Positions 8,097 through 16,174 of a stretch of DNA of 64,000 nucleotides are shown in pieces. Below the pieces are notes generated by a model. The model did not search any database. It worked only from the letters and a program-made list of their open reading frames with translations, and was not told the origin of the DNA. Source of the DNA: Paenibacillus_AP thailandensis (GTDB taxonomy: Bacteria > Bacillota > Bacilli > Paenibacillales > Paenibacillaceae); assembly GCF_042685365.1 (NCBI RefSeq), contig NZ_JBHUMY010000029.1, positions 1 through 64,000 of the forward strand, given 5' to 3'. Position numbers and translations under genes: made by a program. Position 1 is the first letter of the stretch. Each line of letters begins with the position of its first letter.

Positions 8097-11000
8097 AAGC
8101 GTTCGGGTTCCAGCCTTTAAGCACGTTTTCGACCGTCCACCCGGAAGCTTCTTCATCCGACAATTGACGGCGCGTATCGGTAACGGCGGCGCCGGGCCCG
8201 TAGTTCTTGTATTCGTAGAGCCGGGCGTCCGCCGCGGAGAAACCGGACATATCGGTCCAGCCGATCGGGTTGATATGGGCACCCATCTCGCAATTCATAT
8301 AGACGACGCTGGCGATCGCATCCGGATTGCCGCCCGGATGCCAAGGACGCCCCAGCCAGACGGTGCCGGGAGCGGCGTCGCTTGTCAGCTTGCTGTTCAG
8401 GATGAGATAGCCGTACGGTTCCGTGATCATCGTGCTCGCTGCCGTAATGTACCCGTTATTGGTCGAAGATCCGCGGTCGAGCGAATGAATCGTACATTCC
8501 TCGAACACGGCGGACGATCCGCCGAAAATAAAATCGACGTCGCCTTCGATGTAGCATCGGTAAAAATATTGGGTTCCGCCGTTCGTCAGCAGCGTGTCCT
8601 GATTCCCGATGAAGCGGACGTTCTCGAAGCGCTGCCGGTCGCCGCGGACATTCAAGGCGACGGCTTGCTTAGCGCCGGCCTCGACGGAGGATTCGTCGAA
8701 CGAATTTTCGATCGTCATGTTTTTGGCGATAAAATCGCTGCCGTTGACGAACATGCTGGCGCTGCCGCTTGTGCCGTAAGTGCCTCCGGTCGGCTTTTCC
8801 TTGCCGGAGTAATTGTCATAGGTAATGACCGTACCTTCCGCGCTCTCTCCAATCATCGCAATAAACGGTTTGTTGGCGGGAACCGTAACCACTTCTTTAT
8901 AGATCCCGTCTTTAATGAAAATTTCGACTCTCTCCGAGTTGTTCGCTTGAACCGCATCGATGGCCGCTTGCACGGTCGTATAATCGCCCGTACCGTCTTG
9001 CGCCACCGTCATCCGGCTCGGAAGAGCTCCGAGCTGCGGCCTTAAATCGCGGGTTAGCTTCAGATCACCGGCGGTCAAAGCGGTTCCTGCGGCATCTGCG
9101 GAATTGGTGCCGACTGCCGCCGCGTACACGCGGTTCTCGAAATAGCCGGTCGTTGTCGCGGCTTCGAGCAGCTTTTTGGCATAGCTGCCGCCCCAGGAAT
9201 AGCCGTCTCTGCGCTCCTGCTCGATTTCCTGAATGCTGTATTTAATGACGCCGTCGCGTCCGGAGAAAATCCCGCGGTTCGTGCCGATCTCATAGAACCG
9301 GTACCATGTGACGGATGCCGGGTCTTCCACAAAATAAACGCCGTTCGGATCTGCGCTCACATATTTGATTCCTTCGAGCTTCACTTCGTCGAACCATTGC
9401 AGCGCACCCGCTATCGCGCGCTTGATCTCGTCGGTCTGATTCGGACGGCTCATCAAATAACGAACGATGCCAACCGACTCGGAGCCGGAAATGGAAGGAT
9501 GCTCATAAGCTCTGGCGCCCTTCGGCTCGTAGCTGTACGGGTCGTGCTGCGCGCACCAGGCGGTCAGTTGGCCGTCGACGACAATTTGCGATTTCAAAAT
9601 ATACTCGATCCCGCGATCTCTCGCCTCCTCCAATTCCGCTATCGTGGCATCGTCGACCAGATTCGTATCGAACGGATATTGCTTGAGGACGATGTCGTCG
9701 ATCAAATCCAATACTCGGATCATGGCGTTATCGTTAAACGTGACGTAATTGGAATAGTACGTGCTGTCGCCGGGAGCGCCGCGCTCCGGATACACTTGCG
9801 GCCATCCTCCCGTATCGTATTGCATGTTCAGCAGGAAGCCGATTCCCTTCAGCACGCTTTCCTTCAGCGAATCGTCGCCCGTCGCCCGGTAAACCTCGGC
9901 AATGAACCTGATTTCACCGGTTGTCGCATTGTTGTCGATGGAACCAAGCTCCGTTACTCCGTCCGCGCCCAGCTGCGCCGACTTGCTTTCCGTCCCGTTC
10001 CAAGCCCGGTCGTAAGGCATCGACTTCGTCCAGCCGCCGTGGTCCATTTGCCAAGAGACCAGATTATGAGCCTTCTCGATCGCGGCATCAAGATCTCCTT
10101 CGAATTCGTACTCTTCCGCCTCTCCCGTTATCGTCGCATCCTTGCCGAACGATTCGGCCGTCTCGAACAAAATAACCGTGTTGCCGAAACGGTTCGTTCC
10201 CCTAGCGGCTTTTACCAATTCCAAATCTCGAAACGCGGGGGCCAGCGACTCCCATGAACCGGTCGGCGTACGAAGAGCAAAATCTTTGTAATCGACCGTT
10301 TCAAGTTCGCCGTTTAAAATGACGGCGGCAATGTTGCTTGCCACCGTATAAGCGCCGACGATGCTCAGCTTCTTCGCGCTGCCCGATTCGGCGGCAATCC
10401 TCTCCGCAACCTCGCCGGCTTCCGCAGCCGTCAAGTAATCCTTGGCGCCAAATCCGTTATTCGCCGACATGTAGCCTTCCTTCACAACGGCGCCTACCCC
10501 GCCGTTGCTTCCTTCCGAAGCGCCGGTTAAGTGAAGGGCCCGGGCGATCATATTCGCCGCATCCTTCCTTGTGATCGGCTCGTCCGGCTTTATCAGGCCG
10601 TCCTTGCCCGGTTCGGCATAACCCGCGTCCCGCGCGGCCTCCAGCACGTACGCGTCCCAATCGCCAAGCGGCTTCTCCCATACGGAAGTTTCGAGCTCCA
10701 AGTTGGGGAATTCATCCCTTTGAATGTAACCTAGCGCATCGTTCAGAAGCGACATGAATTCGATGCGGGCAATAGGGCGGTCCGTTTCGCGTTCGGGAGC
10801 CAAGATGCCCAGTGTCGTTAGTTTTTTCATCAGCGATCCGCCGATCATATCCGACACTTCGACTTCTTCCAGAACGCCGGGACCCGGTTCGCCCATATCC
10901 GGAGCATTGTGAATACGGAGATGATCGATATTTGCGCCGCCGCTTGATCCCGTTGCCGTCATTCGAATAACGTTAGTCCCTTCGTTGAGCTTCGTCTTCA

Positions 11001-11553
11001 TACGGGCTGTGCTCCACTTCGCGAAATCTCCCGTCGACGGAAAGCTTAACTGCGCGGCGGCGACGGTCCCGTTCACTTTGATTTCCGCCGGACGATCTTC
11101 CGCTGCGCCCGAAGCGTAACGGAATTCAAGCGTATAATCTCCCGATGCCGGCATATATACGGTCCATTCGATCCATCCGCCGGCCGTATTCGGGTTGAAA
11201 TCGACAAAGCCGGCTCCCGTATAACCAAGATGCTTATTATCCACAATCGTACCCGATCCTATTGCGTCCTCGGCTTCATAAGTCGAATCGACGACCGACG
11301 GATCTTGTCCATCGTCTCCCTCCGTATCGCCCAGACTTCCGCCCTCGCCTGCTCCGGTCTCCTCATCCGGCTCCATATACGGCAGGCCGGTAAGTTCAAG
11401 CTCGTCCACATCACGACCGCCCGTGCTGCCGTTCGGCATAAACGTATCGGCCCTCTCCGCCGCGTACCCGACGCTCGGCGTTGCCGAGTAGAGGGGTAGT
11501 GCCGCTATCGCAGCTGCGAGGAACGGCATGGCAATCTTTTTCATTCGCATCAT
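8095..11553 (-). CDS. secreted multidomain pectinase: CBM, SLH-like, PL10 pectate lyase, CE8 pectin methylesterase
   Basis: 1152-residue exoenzyme. Residues 1-32 are a signal peptide (MKK..., hydrophobic core, ending GYAA). About 90-216 is a CBM6/CBM35-like sugar-binding domain (YEAEDA, ending NIDHLRI). About 230-400 is SLH-like (ITRKDAANMIARAL). About 485-800 is a polysaccharide lyase family 10 domain (SIDNNATTGE, GGWPQVYPE, FNDNAMIRVLD). About 846-1150 is a carbohydrate esterase family 8 domain with QAVAL, QDTL, DFIFG (catalytic Asp) and LGRPW (catalytic-site Arg). The esterase would remove methyl groups from pectin so that the lyase can cut the resulting polygalacturonate. The ATG is preceded by GGAAGGGG. 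A single-gene unit under a cre site. Confidence 0.93.
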   Translation of the reverse strand: MMRMKKIAMPFLAAAIAALPLYSATPSVGYAAERADTFMPNGSTGGRDVDELELTGLPYMEPDEETGAGEGGSLGDTEGDDGQDPSVVDSTYEAEDAIGSGTIVDNKHLGYTGAGFVDFNPNTAGGWIEWTVYMPASGDYTLEFRYASGAAEDRPAEIKVNGTVAAAQLSFPSTGDFAKWSTARMKTKLNEGTNVIRMTATGSSGGANIDHLRIHNAPDMGEPGPGVLEEVEVSDMIGGSLMKKLTTLGILAPERETDRPIARIEFMSLLNDALGYIQRDEFPNLELETSVWEKPLGDWDAYVLEAARDAGYAEPGKDGLIKPDEPITRKDAANMIARALHLTGASEGSNGGVGAVVKEGYMSANNGFGAKDYLTAAEAGEVAERIAAESGSAKKLSIVGAYTVASNIAAVILNGELETVDYKDFALRTPTGSWESLAPAFRDLELVKAARGTNRFGNTVILFETAESFGKDATITGEAEEYEFEGDLDAAIEKAHNLVSWQMDHGGWTKSMPYDRAWNGTESKSAQLGADGVTELGSIDNNATTGEIRFIAEVYRATGDDSLKESVLKGIGFLLNMQYDTGGWPQVYPERGAPGDSTYYSNYVTFNDNAMIRVLDLIDDIVLKQYPFDTNLVDDATIAELEEARDRGIEYILKSQIVVDGQLTAWCAQHDPYSYEPKGARAYEHPSISGSESVGIVRYLMSRPNQTDEIKRAIAGALQWFDEVKLEGIKYVSADPNGVYFVEDPASVTWYRFYEIGTNRGIFSGRDGVIKYSIQEIEQERRDGYSWGGSYAKKLLEAATTTGYFENRVYAAAVGTNSADAAGTALTAGDLKLTRDLRPQLGALPSRMTVAQDGTGDYTTVQAAIDAVQANNSERVEIFIKDGIYKEVVTVPANKPFIAMIGESAEGTVITYDNYSGKEKPTGGTYGTSGSASMFVNGSDFIAKNMTIENSFDESSVEAGAKQAVALNVRGDRQRFENVRFIGNQDTLLTNGGTQYFYRCYIEGDVDFIFGGSSAVFEECTIHSLDRGSSTNNGYITAASTMITEPYGYLILNSKLTSDAAPGTVWLGRPWHPGGNPDAIASVVYMNCEMGAHINPIGWTDMSGFSAADARLYEYKNYGPGAAVTDTRRQLSDEEASGWTVENVLKGWNPNA

Positions 11554-11595
11554 TGAATTCCCCTTCCTTATCCTAGAATGGAATACAGCACCCCT

Positions 11596-11601
11596 ATTAT
11601 A
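11596..11601 (-). promoter_or_regulatory. -10 element of the pectinase promoter
   Basis: A perfect TATAAT on the minus strand lies about 45 bases upstream of the start codon. No good -35 is visible 16-18 bases upstream, where the sequence reads GTACAT. This suggests activator dependence or a weak promoter. Confidence 0.5.
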
Positions 11602-11615
11602 TGTAAGCGTTTTCT
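11601..11615. promoter_or_regulatory. CcpA operator (cre) in the pectinase promoter
   Basis: ATGTAAGCGTTTTCT fits the 15-base cre consensus WTGNAANCGNWNNCW at every fixed position. It lies between the -10 and the -35 position, where CcpA binding would block RNA polymerase. Carbon catabolite repression of a pectin-degrading enzyme is expected. Confidence 0.8.
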
Positions 11616-11619
11616 ATTA

Positions 11620-11638
11620 TGTACATAATCCATGTACA
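11620..11638. promoter_or_regulatory. palindromic operator-like site at the pectinase promoter
   Basis: Perfect inverted repeat TGTACAT-N5-ATGTACA, centred over or just upstream of the -35 position. The spacing and symmetry suit a dimeric DNA-binding regulator. The protein is unknown and no regulator gene is adjacent. Confidence 0.5.
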
Positions 11639-11741
11639 ACCTGCTCGCTGGAACGTCCGGTTGTTCCGCGATACCCAACAAAATGATTATGCGTGGAATG
11701 GCTCCTCCGCCAAAGTGTCATTATCTCGACTTCCTATATGC

Positions 11742-11770
11742 AAAAAAAGGCATCTCCGGAGAGATGCCTT
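11742..11770 (-). terminator. terminator after rpsI
   Basis: Minus-strand hairpin AAGGCATCTC/GAGATGCCTT followed by seven T. It ends the rplM-rpsI unit. Confidence 0.9.
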
Positions 11771-11789
11771 CTTGGGTATACCGTACGTA

Positions 11790-12182
11790 TTAACGTTTCG
11801 AGAATTGTGGCGCGCGACGAGCCGCTTTGAGACCGTATTTTTTACGTTCTTTCATGCGTGGGTCGCGTGTCAGGAAACCAGCGCGTTTCAGAGCCGGACG
11901 GAATTCCGGATCTGCTTTCAGCAGCGCGCGGGAAATGCCGTGACGGATAGCGCCGGCTTGGCCGGAAATGCCGCCGCCGTTTGCAATTACGATAACGTCG
12001 TAGTTGTTAAGCGTTTCTGTGAGAGCAAGCGGTTGTTTAACAATCAGCTTAAGCGTCTCCAGACCAAAATAGTCGTTCAGGTCGCGTTTGTTAACGATGA
12101 TTCGTCCTTCACCCGGCACAAGACGTACGCGTGCAACAGAGTGTTTACGACGACCGGTTCCATAGTATTGTACTTGAGCCAT
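11790..12182 (-). CDS. rpsI: 30S ribosomal protein S9
   Basis: 130 residues, the same as Bacillus S9. The C-terminal tail ending RRAPQFSKR reaches the P-site tRNA in the 30S head. Complete, with the YYGTGRRKHSVARVRL N-terminal motif. GAGGAGGACAG lies before the ATG. Translated from the rplM-rpsI message, 20 bases after rplM, and followed by a strong terminator. Confidence 0.98.
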   Translation of the reverse strand: MAQVQYYGTGRRKHSVARVRLVPGEGRIIVNKRDLNDYFGLETLKLIVKQPLALTETLNNYDVIVIANGGGISGQAGAIRHGISRALLKADPEFRPALKRAGFLTRDPRMKERKKYGLKAARRAPQFSKR

Positions 12183-12202
12183 GAAACTGTCCTCCTCTTT
12201 AA

Positions 12203-12640
12203 TTAGCCGCGAAGTTCGTAAACTTCAGGGTTTTGTGCTTGGTGTGGATGCTCCGAACCAGCGTATACTTTCAGTTTAAGCTTCATTTTGTCGCCGAGAC
12301 GGTTCTTCGGCAGCATGCCGTGTACAGCCAGCTCAATGACACGTTCAGGTTTGTTTTTGATCATTTCTTGAGCCGGAGTCACTTTCAGGCCGCCCGGATA
12401 CAGGGAGTGACGGTAGTACATTTTGTCCGTCATTTTCTTGCCTGTCAGTTGAATTTTCTCAGCGTTGATGACGATTACGAAATCGCCGCAGTCAACGTGA
12501 GGTGTAAATTGTGGTTTATGCTTGCCGCGAATCAGGCTTGCAGCTTCGCTCGCCAGACGACCAAGCGTTTTGCCAGTCGCATCAATGATGTGCCACTTGC
12601 GTTCAACTTCGTTCGTCTTCGCCATAAAGGTGGTACGCAT
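12203..12640 (-). CDS. rplM: 50S ribosomal protein L13
   Basis: 145 residues, the normal length, with the N-terminus MRTTFMAKTNEVERKW like Bacillus L13. L13 is an early 50S assembly protein. The ATG at 12640 follows AAGGAGG at good spacing. It is the first gene of the rplM-rpsI pair, with its own promoter and a leader hairpin of the L13 autoregulatory type upstream. Confidence 0.98.
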   Translation of the reverse strand: MRTTFMAKTNEVERKWHIIDATGKTLGRLASEAASLIRGKHKPQFTPHVDCGDFVIVINAEKIQLTGKKMTDKMYYRHSLYPGGLKVTPAQEMIKNKPERVIELAVHGMLPKNRLGDKMKLKLKVYAGSEHPHQAQNPEVYELRG

Positions 12641-12817
12641 GGATGATCCTCCTTCAATTGTTCACGTTCTTAAGTTTATGTTCCCGTCATCAAAAGTCCG
12701 CTAACGCACTCGTTCACGCGCTGCCCGTCCGACGGTACAAACATCCGCTACATATGCGGTCTCTAGTTATCATTTTCAATCGTTAATGTTGCTAAGTTGT
12801 TGCTATAAGTCGGTCAT

Positions 12818-12849
12818 TCTTAGTCGGGGCTGTGGGAGAGCCACTAAGA
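12818..12849 (-). ncRNA. L13 leader-type autoregulatory RNA element
   Basis: Minus-strand two-part stem: outer arms TCTTAGT/ACTAAGA and inner GGCT-CTCCCAC-AGCC. It lies at the start of the rplM transcript, about 15 bases after the promoter. The GGCTCTCCCACAGCC core is what I recall of the Bacillota L13 leader family, which L13 is thought to bind for feedback control. About 175 bases of further leader with no clear structure separate it from rplM. Confidence 0.65.
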
Positions 12850-12862
12850 AAACACAAGTTAT

Positions 12863-12891
12863 ATTCTACTATAAAGATTAGGCATGCGCAA
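12863..12891 (-). promoter_or_regulatory. promoter of rplM-rpsI
   Basis: -35 TTGCGC (12886-12891), a 17-base spacer and -10 TAGAAT (12863-12868), placed directly before the L13 leader hairpin. Confidence 0.65.
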
Positions 12892-12936
12892 GCGATTTTG
12901 GACGGTTTTGCGCGATTTCCAATCTTTTAACCGTTG

Positions 12937-13710
12937 CTAGCCTTGCGATTGATCCGAAAGGCCGGCATCCAGCTCCGAATAATACACGTCCCACAGCATC
13001 AAGCCTTGAGCGATCGCCGTCGGGCCGGCCTTCGAGCGGTCTCGCGCCTCAAGAATGGCCGGCATGTCTCCAGGCGCAACGGCTCCGATTCCTACTTTGA
13101 TCAACGTTCCTACGATAATGCGTACCATGTTGTACAAGAATCCGCTGCCGGTCACGTAAATATGCAGGAAAGGCCCGTCCTGCTCGATGTAGGCTTCATA
13201 GATCGTCCGGACGTGATTTTTTTTCGTCGAATGGGCAGAGGTAAACGACGTATAATCATGCGTCCCGATCAAATGGGCAATCGCTTCCCGCATGGCGGCA
13301 ACGTTTAACGGCCGGTAATGATGATAACGGTACTGCCTTCCGAACACGTCGGGAAACTTGCCCGTGTCGATGGTGTATCGGTACGTTTTTCGTTTGGCCG
13401 ATCGTCTGGCATGAAAGCTTTCCGGCACTTCTACTGCGTCCAGAATGACGATATCGTCAGGCAAACGAGAATTCAGCGCTAGCGGCCAGCGTTCGATCGG
13501 AATCGCGGAAGCGGTAAGGAAGTTGAACATTTGCGCTTTGGCGTGGACGCCCGCATCGGTTCTTCCCGAACCGATAATGTTCAGCTCTTCGCCTGTCAAC
13601 ATACGGATCGCTTTCTCGATGTGATCCTGTATCGTATTCCCGTCGGGCTGCGATTGAAAGCCGTTATACCTTGAGCCGTCATAGCTCACTTTCATGCATA
13701 TATTGCGCAT
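12937..13710 (-). CDS. truA: tRNA pseudouridine(38-40) synthase TruA
   Basis: 257-residue TruA. It makes pseudouridine at positions 38-40 of the tRNA anticodon arm. The catalytic Asp52 lies in SGRTDAGVHA, and the GFLYNMVRIIVGTL motif of the C-terminal half is intact. The start at 13710 has a weak ribosome binding site (GGGAATGGGATG). In Bacillus the ecf genes precede truA; here about 570 bases without genes separate it from rplQ. Confidence 0.96.
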   Translation of the reverse strand: MRNICMKVSYDGSRYNGFQSQPDGNTIQDHIEKAIRMLTGEELNIIGSGRTDAGVHAKAQMFNFLTASAIPIERWPLALNSRLPDDIVILDAVEVPESFHARRSAKRKTYRYTIDTGKFPDVFGRQYRYHHYRPLNVAAMREAIAHLIGTHDYTSFTSAHSTKKNHVRTIYEAYIEQDGPFLHIYVTGSGFLYNMVRIIVGTLIKVGIGAVAPGDMPAILEARDRSKAGPTAIAQGLMLWDVYYSELDAGLSDQSQG

Positions 13711-13725
13711 GTCATCCCATTCCCT

Positions 13726-13980
13726 TTAAAAAGGATTTCCCAACCCCCTAAATCCCCCTTGTCGTAAGGAGGACCCCAAGGGGCGCAGCCCCTCTGGACA
13801 CCCCGAAAGGGATCGCAACTGCCACGTACAACGTGCATAGACACCTTGCTGCGGCAAGCCGCTTGTCGTCCCTTCGGAACACGCTCTACGTAGGAGCCCC
13901 AAACACAAGGGCAAGTAGGCAGCTCCGCGCCGCAGAGCTTCAGAGAAAACAGATACGAGAGTCAAAACCATGACTCTCGT
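13726..13980. repeat. hairpin-rich, repeat-like non-coding segment upstream of truA
   Basis: GC-rich stretch carrying a row of small perfect hairpins: AGGGGC/GCCCCT (13779-13793), GCGGC/GCCGC near 13853, and ACGAGAGTC/GACTCTCGT (13955-13980). It also has C-rich tracts of the CCCCCTAAATCCCCC type. The minus-strand frame across it (81 codons) looks like chance translation. It has the look of a dispersed intergenic repeat. Copies elsewhere cannot be checked within this window. Confidence 0.4.
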
Positions 13981-14074
13981 AACCTACTGCCTCTCCCCGC
14001 CCTTGGAGAGCGCCTTGGGTTGGCACGGGAGCTGCGGCGAGCGAAGGTTAGGCGGATGCGGGTTAGCAGAGTGC

Positions 14075-14179
14075 GGCATATGGGGTTCAGAGTTTACGTC
14101 CGGCCTTTAAATTCGTGTTATAACCATAGAATAAATTGAGAAGAACACGAAATTAACAGCAGGCTGAACCGCATATGCC
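14075..14179. repeat. nested 105-bp inverted repeat (MITE-like)
   Basis: Outer arms GGCATATGGGGTTCAG (14075-14090) and CTGAACCGCATATGCC (14164-14179) pair with one mismatch. An inner pair, AATTCGTGTT (14110-14119) and AACACGAAATT (14144-14154), is nested inside. There is no T run and no gene. It lies between the rplQ terminator and truA. Confidence 0.5.
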
Positions 14180-14245
14180 AACACGTAGCTATCACCACAA
14201 TTCCGCACGAACCAAGACGCGAGCCAACAAGCAGCCGGGCCAATT

Positions 14246-14275
14246 AAAAAAGGTGGCCTCTAAGGGCCACCCTTT
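14246..14275 (-). terminator. terminator of the S10-spc-alpha operon
   Basis: Minus-strand hairpin GGGTGGCC/GGCCACC with a six-base loop followed by TTTTTT, six bases after the rplQ stop codon. Confidence 0.93.
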
Positions 14276-14280
14276 CTCAA

Positions 14281-14646
14281 TTACGCGCGGTCAACCAGTT
14301 CCAGATATACCATTGGCGCAGAGTCGCCACGGCGGGGTCCCAGCTTCAAAATCCGCGTGTATCCGCCCGCACGTTCCGAGTAACGGGTGGCCAGCTCGGA
14401 GAACAGCTTTTGAATCGCGTCTTGCTCTCCGTCTACGCTTTCGCGACGAACGTAAGCAGCTACTTGACGACGAGCAGCGAGGTCGCCTTTCTTCGCTTTC
14501 GTGATCAGCTTCTCAGCGATCGAACGAACTTCTTTCGCTTTTGCTTCCGTCGTTTCAATGCGTTCATAAAGGAACAGGTCAGTAACGAGGTCGCGGAACA
14601 ATGCTTTCCGCGCACTTGCGTCACGGCCGAGTTTAGAGTATGCCAT
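14281..14646 (-). CDS. rplQ: 50S ribosomal protein L17
   Basis: 121 residues (Bacillus 120). Typical N-terminus MAYSKLGRDASARKALFRDL. L17 lies near the polypeptide exit tunnel. GGAGGGGAAAAAG precedes the ATG. Last gene of the alpha operon, after rpoA, followed directly by the operon terminator. Confidence 0.98.
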   Translation of the reverse strand: MAYSKLGRDASARKALFRDLVTDLFLYERIETTEAKAKEVRSIAEKLITKAKKGDLAARRQVAAYVRRESVDGEQDAIQKLFSELATRYSERAGGYTRILKLGPRRGDSAPMVYLELVDRA

Positions 14647-14688
14647 TTCTTTTTCCCCTCCCTTGCCTAATTCTAACTTGCAAGCGGC

Positions 14689-15633
14689 CTATTCTTCCTG
14701 CCGTAGGCCAAGACCAAGCTCTTCGAGCTTCTCTTGCACTTCCTCGAGCGATTTGCGGCCGAGGTTGCGGACCTTCATCATGTCCTCTTCGGATTTCGTA
14801 ATAAGCTCCTGCACAGTGTTGATGCCTGCACGTTTCAAACAGTTGTAAGAACGTACGGAAAGATCCAGCTCCTCGATCGTCATCTCGAGAACCTTCTCTT
14901 TCTTATCTTCTTCCTTCTCAACCATAATTTCCGCGTCTTTGGCTTCATCGGTCAATCCAACGAACAGGTCCAAATGCTCGGTCAAAATTTTAGCGCCGAG
15001 GCTAACCGCTTCTTCAGGGCGGATGCTGCCATCCGTCCATACTTCAAGCGTCAGCTTGTCGTAGTTGGTCACTTGGCCAACGCGTGTGTTCTCTACGCTA
15101 TAGTTGACACGTGTAATTGGCGTGTAAATCGAATCAATAGGAATAACCCCAATCGGTTGATCTTCCTTCTTGTTGCGGTCCGCTTGCACGTACCCGCGAC
15201 CACGATTGGCGAATACTCTCATATGGAGCCGCGCGCCGGAGGCCAAGGTTGCGATGTGAAGATCTGGGCTTAAAATCTCGACATCGCTGTCGGCTCGAAT
15301 ATCGCCCGCCGTTACGTTCCCTTCGCCTTCCGCGTCAATTTCCAGCACCTTTTCTTCATCGGAATGGATTTTAAGCGACAGGCCTTTCAGGTTAAGAATG
15401 ATCTCCGTGACGTCTTCGATCACTCCCGGAACCGTAGAGAATTCGTGCAGCACGCCGTCGATTTGAACCGATGTGACTGCCGCGCCCGGCAGAGACGACA
15501 ACAGAATTCGGCGAAGCGAGTTTCCAAGCGTCGTGCCATATCCGCGCTCCAAAGGTTCAACGACGAAACGTCCGTAAGTGCCTTCCTCGTTCAATTCTAC
15601 GGTTTCGATTTTCGGCTTTTCGATCTCAATCAC
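14689..15633 (-). CDS. rpoA: RNA polymerase subunit alpha
   Basis: 314 residues, identical in length to the Bacillus protein. The N-terminal domain (about 1-230) dimerises and starts RNA polymerase assembly (GYGTTLGNSLRRILLSS). An acidic linker leads to the C-terminal domain (about 245-314) that binds UP elements and activators (NCLKRAGI, MMKVRNLGRKSLEEV). The start is GTG at 15633 with AAGGAGGG nine bases upstream. It lies 126 bases after rpsK, the longest gap in the operon, and a possible internal promoter is found there. Confidence 0.98.
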   Translation of the reverse strand: MIEIEKPKIETVELNEEGTYGRFVVEPLERGYGTTLGNSLRRILLSSLPGAAVTSVQIDGVLHEFSTVPGVIEDVTEIILNLKGLSLKIHSDEEKVLEIDAEGEGNVTAGDIRADSDVEILSPDLHIATLASGARLHMRVFANRGRGYVQADRNKKEDQPIGVIPIDSIYTPITRVNYSVENTRVGQVTNYDKLTLEVWTDGSIRPEEAVSLGAKILTEHLDLFVGLTDEAKDAEIMVEKEEDKKEKVLEMTIEELDLSVRSYNCLKRAGINTVQELITKSEEDMMKVRNLGRKSLEEVQEKLEELGLGLRQEE

Positions 15634-15676
15634 TAATAGTACCCTCCTTCAAACGTCGCTCCCGTTACAATACCGT

Positions 15677-15704
15677 ATTCTAGTCAAACCTTGTAGTATG
15701 CCAA
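15677..15704 (-). promoter_or_regulatory. possible internal promoter before rpoA
   Basis: -35 TTGGCA (15699-15704), a 16-base spacer and -10 TAGAAT (15677-15682), in the 126-base rpsK-rpoA gap. Confidence 0.4.
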
Positions 15705-15759
15705 ACCTTCACAACCATTATTCACAAGTTGCTGTATTTTGATACCACAGTGAGCTAGG

Positions 15760-16155
15760 TTATACGCGACGACGTTTCGGCGGACGGCATCCGTTGTGAG
15801 GAATAGGCGTTACGTCTTTAATCAGGTTAACTTCCAGGCCTGCGGCTTGCAGCGAGCGGATAGCCGCTTCGCGGCCTGCGCCAGGACCTTTAACCATAAC
15901 TTCAACAGCCTTCATGCCGTGTTCCATTGCCGCTTTAGCTGCAGATTCCGCAGCCATTTGAGCGGCGAACGGCGTGCTCTTGCGGGAACCTTTGAAACCG
16001 AGGTTACCGGAGCTTGCCCAAGAAATCGCATTGCCGTGCGGATCCGTAATCGTAACGATCGTGTTGTTGAACGTCGAACGGATGTGAGCGACGCCCGATT
16101 CGATATTTTTACGGTCGCGGCGTTTCGTGCGGACGACTTTTTTAGGTTTAGCCAT
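15760..16155 (-). CDS. rpsK: 30S ribosomal protein S11
   Basis: 131 residues, as in Bacillus. The 30S platform protein near the mRNA exit, with GRKSTPFAAQMAAE and the C-terminal PHNGCRPPKRRRV. Preceded by a GAGGATAATGG ribosome binding region. It follows rpsM by 19 bases within the spc-alpha operon. Confidence 0.98.
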   Translation of the reverse strand: MAKPKKVVRTKRRDRKNIESGVAHIRSTFNNTIVTITDPHGNAISWASSGNLGFKGSRKSTPFAAQMAAESAAKAAMEHGMKAVEVMVKGPGAGREAAIRSLQAAGLEVNLIKDVTPIPHNGCRPPKRRRV

Positions 16156-16174
16156 GATCCATTATCCTCCTTTC

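Noticed and set aside
7823..8098. 91-codon plus-strand frame in the cysH-pectinase gap
   Set aside because: No ribosome binding site, no recognisable motif, and it ends in the pectinase terminator.
13726..13971. 81-codon minus-strand frame upstream of truA
   Set aside because: Covers the hairpin-rich repeat-like segment; composition fits chance translation of structured GC-rich DNA.
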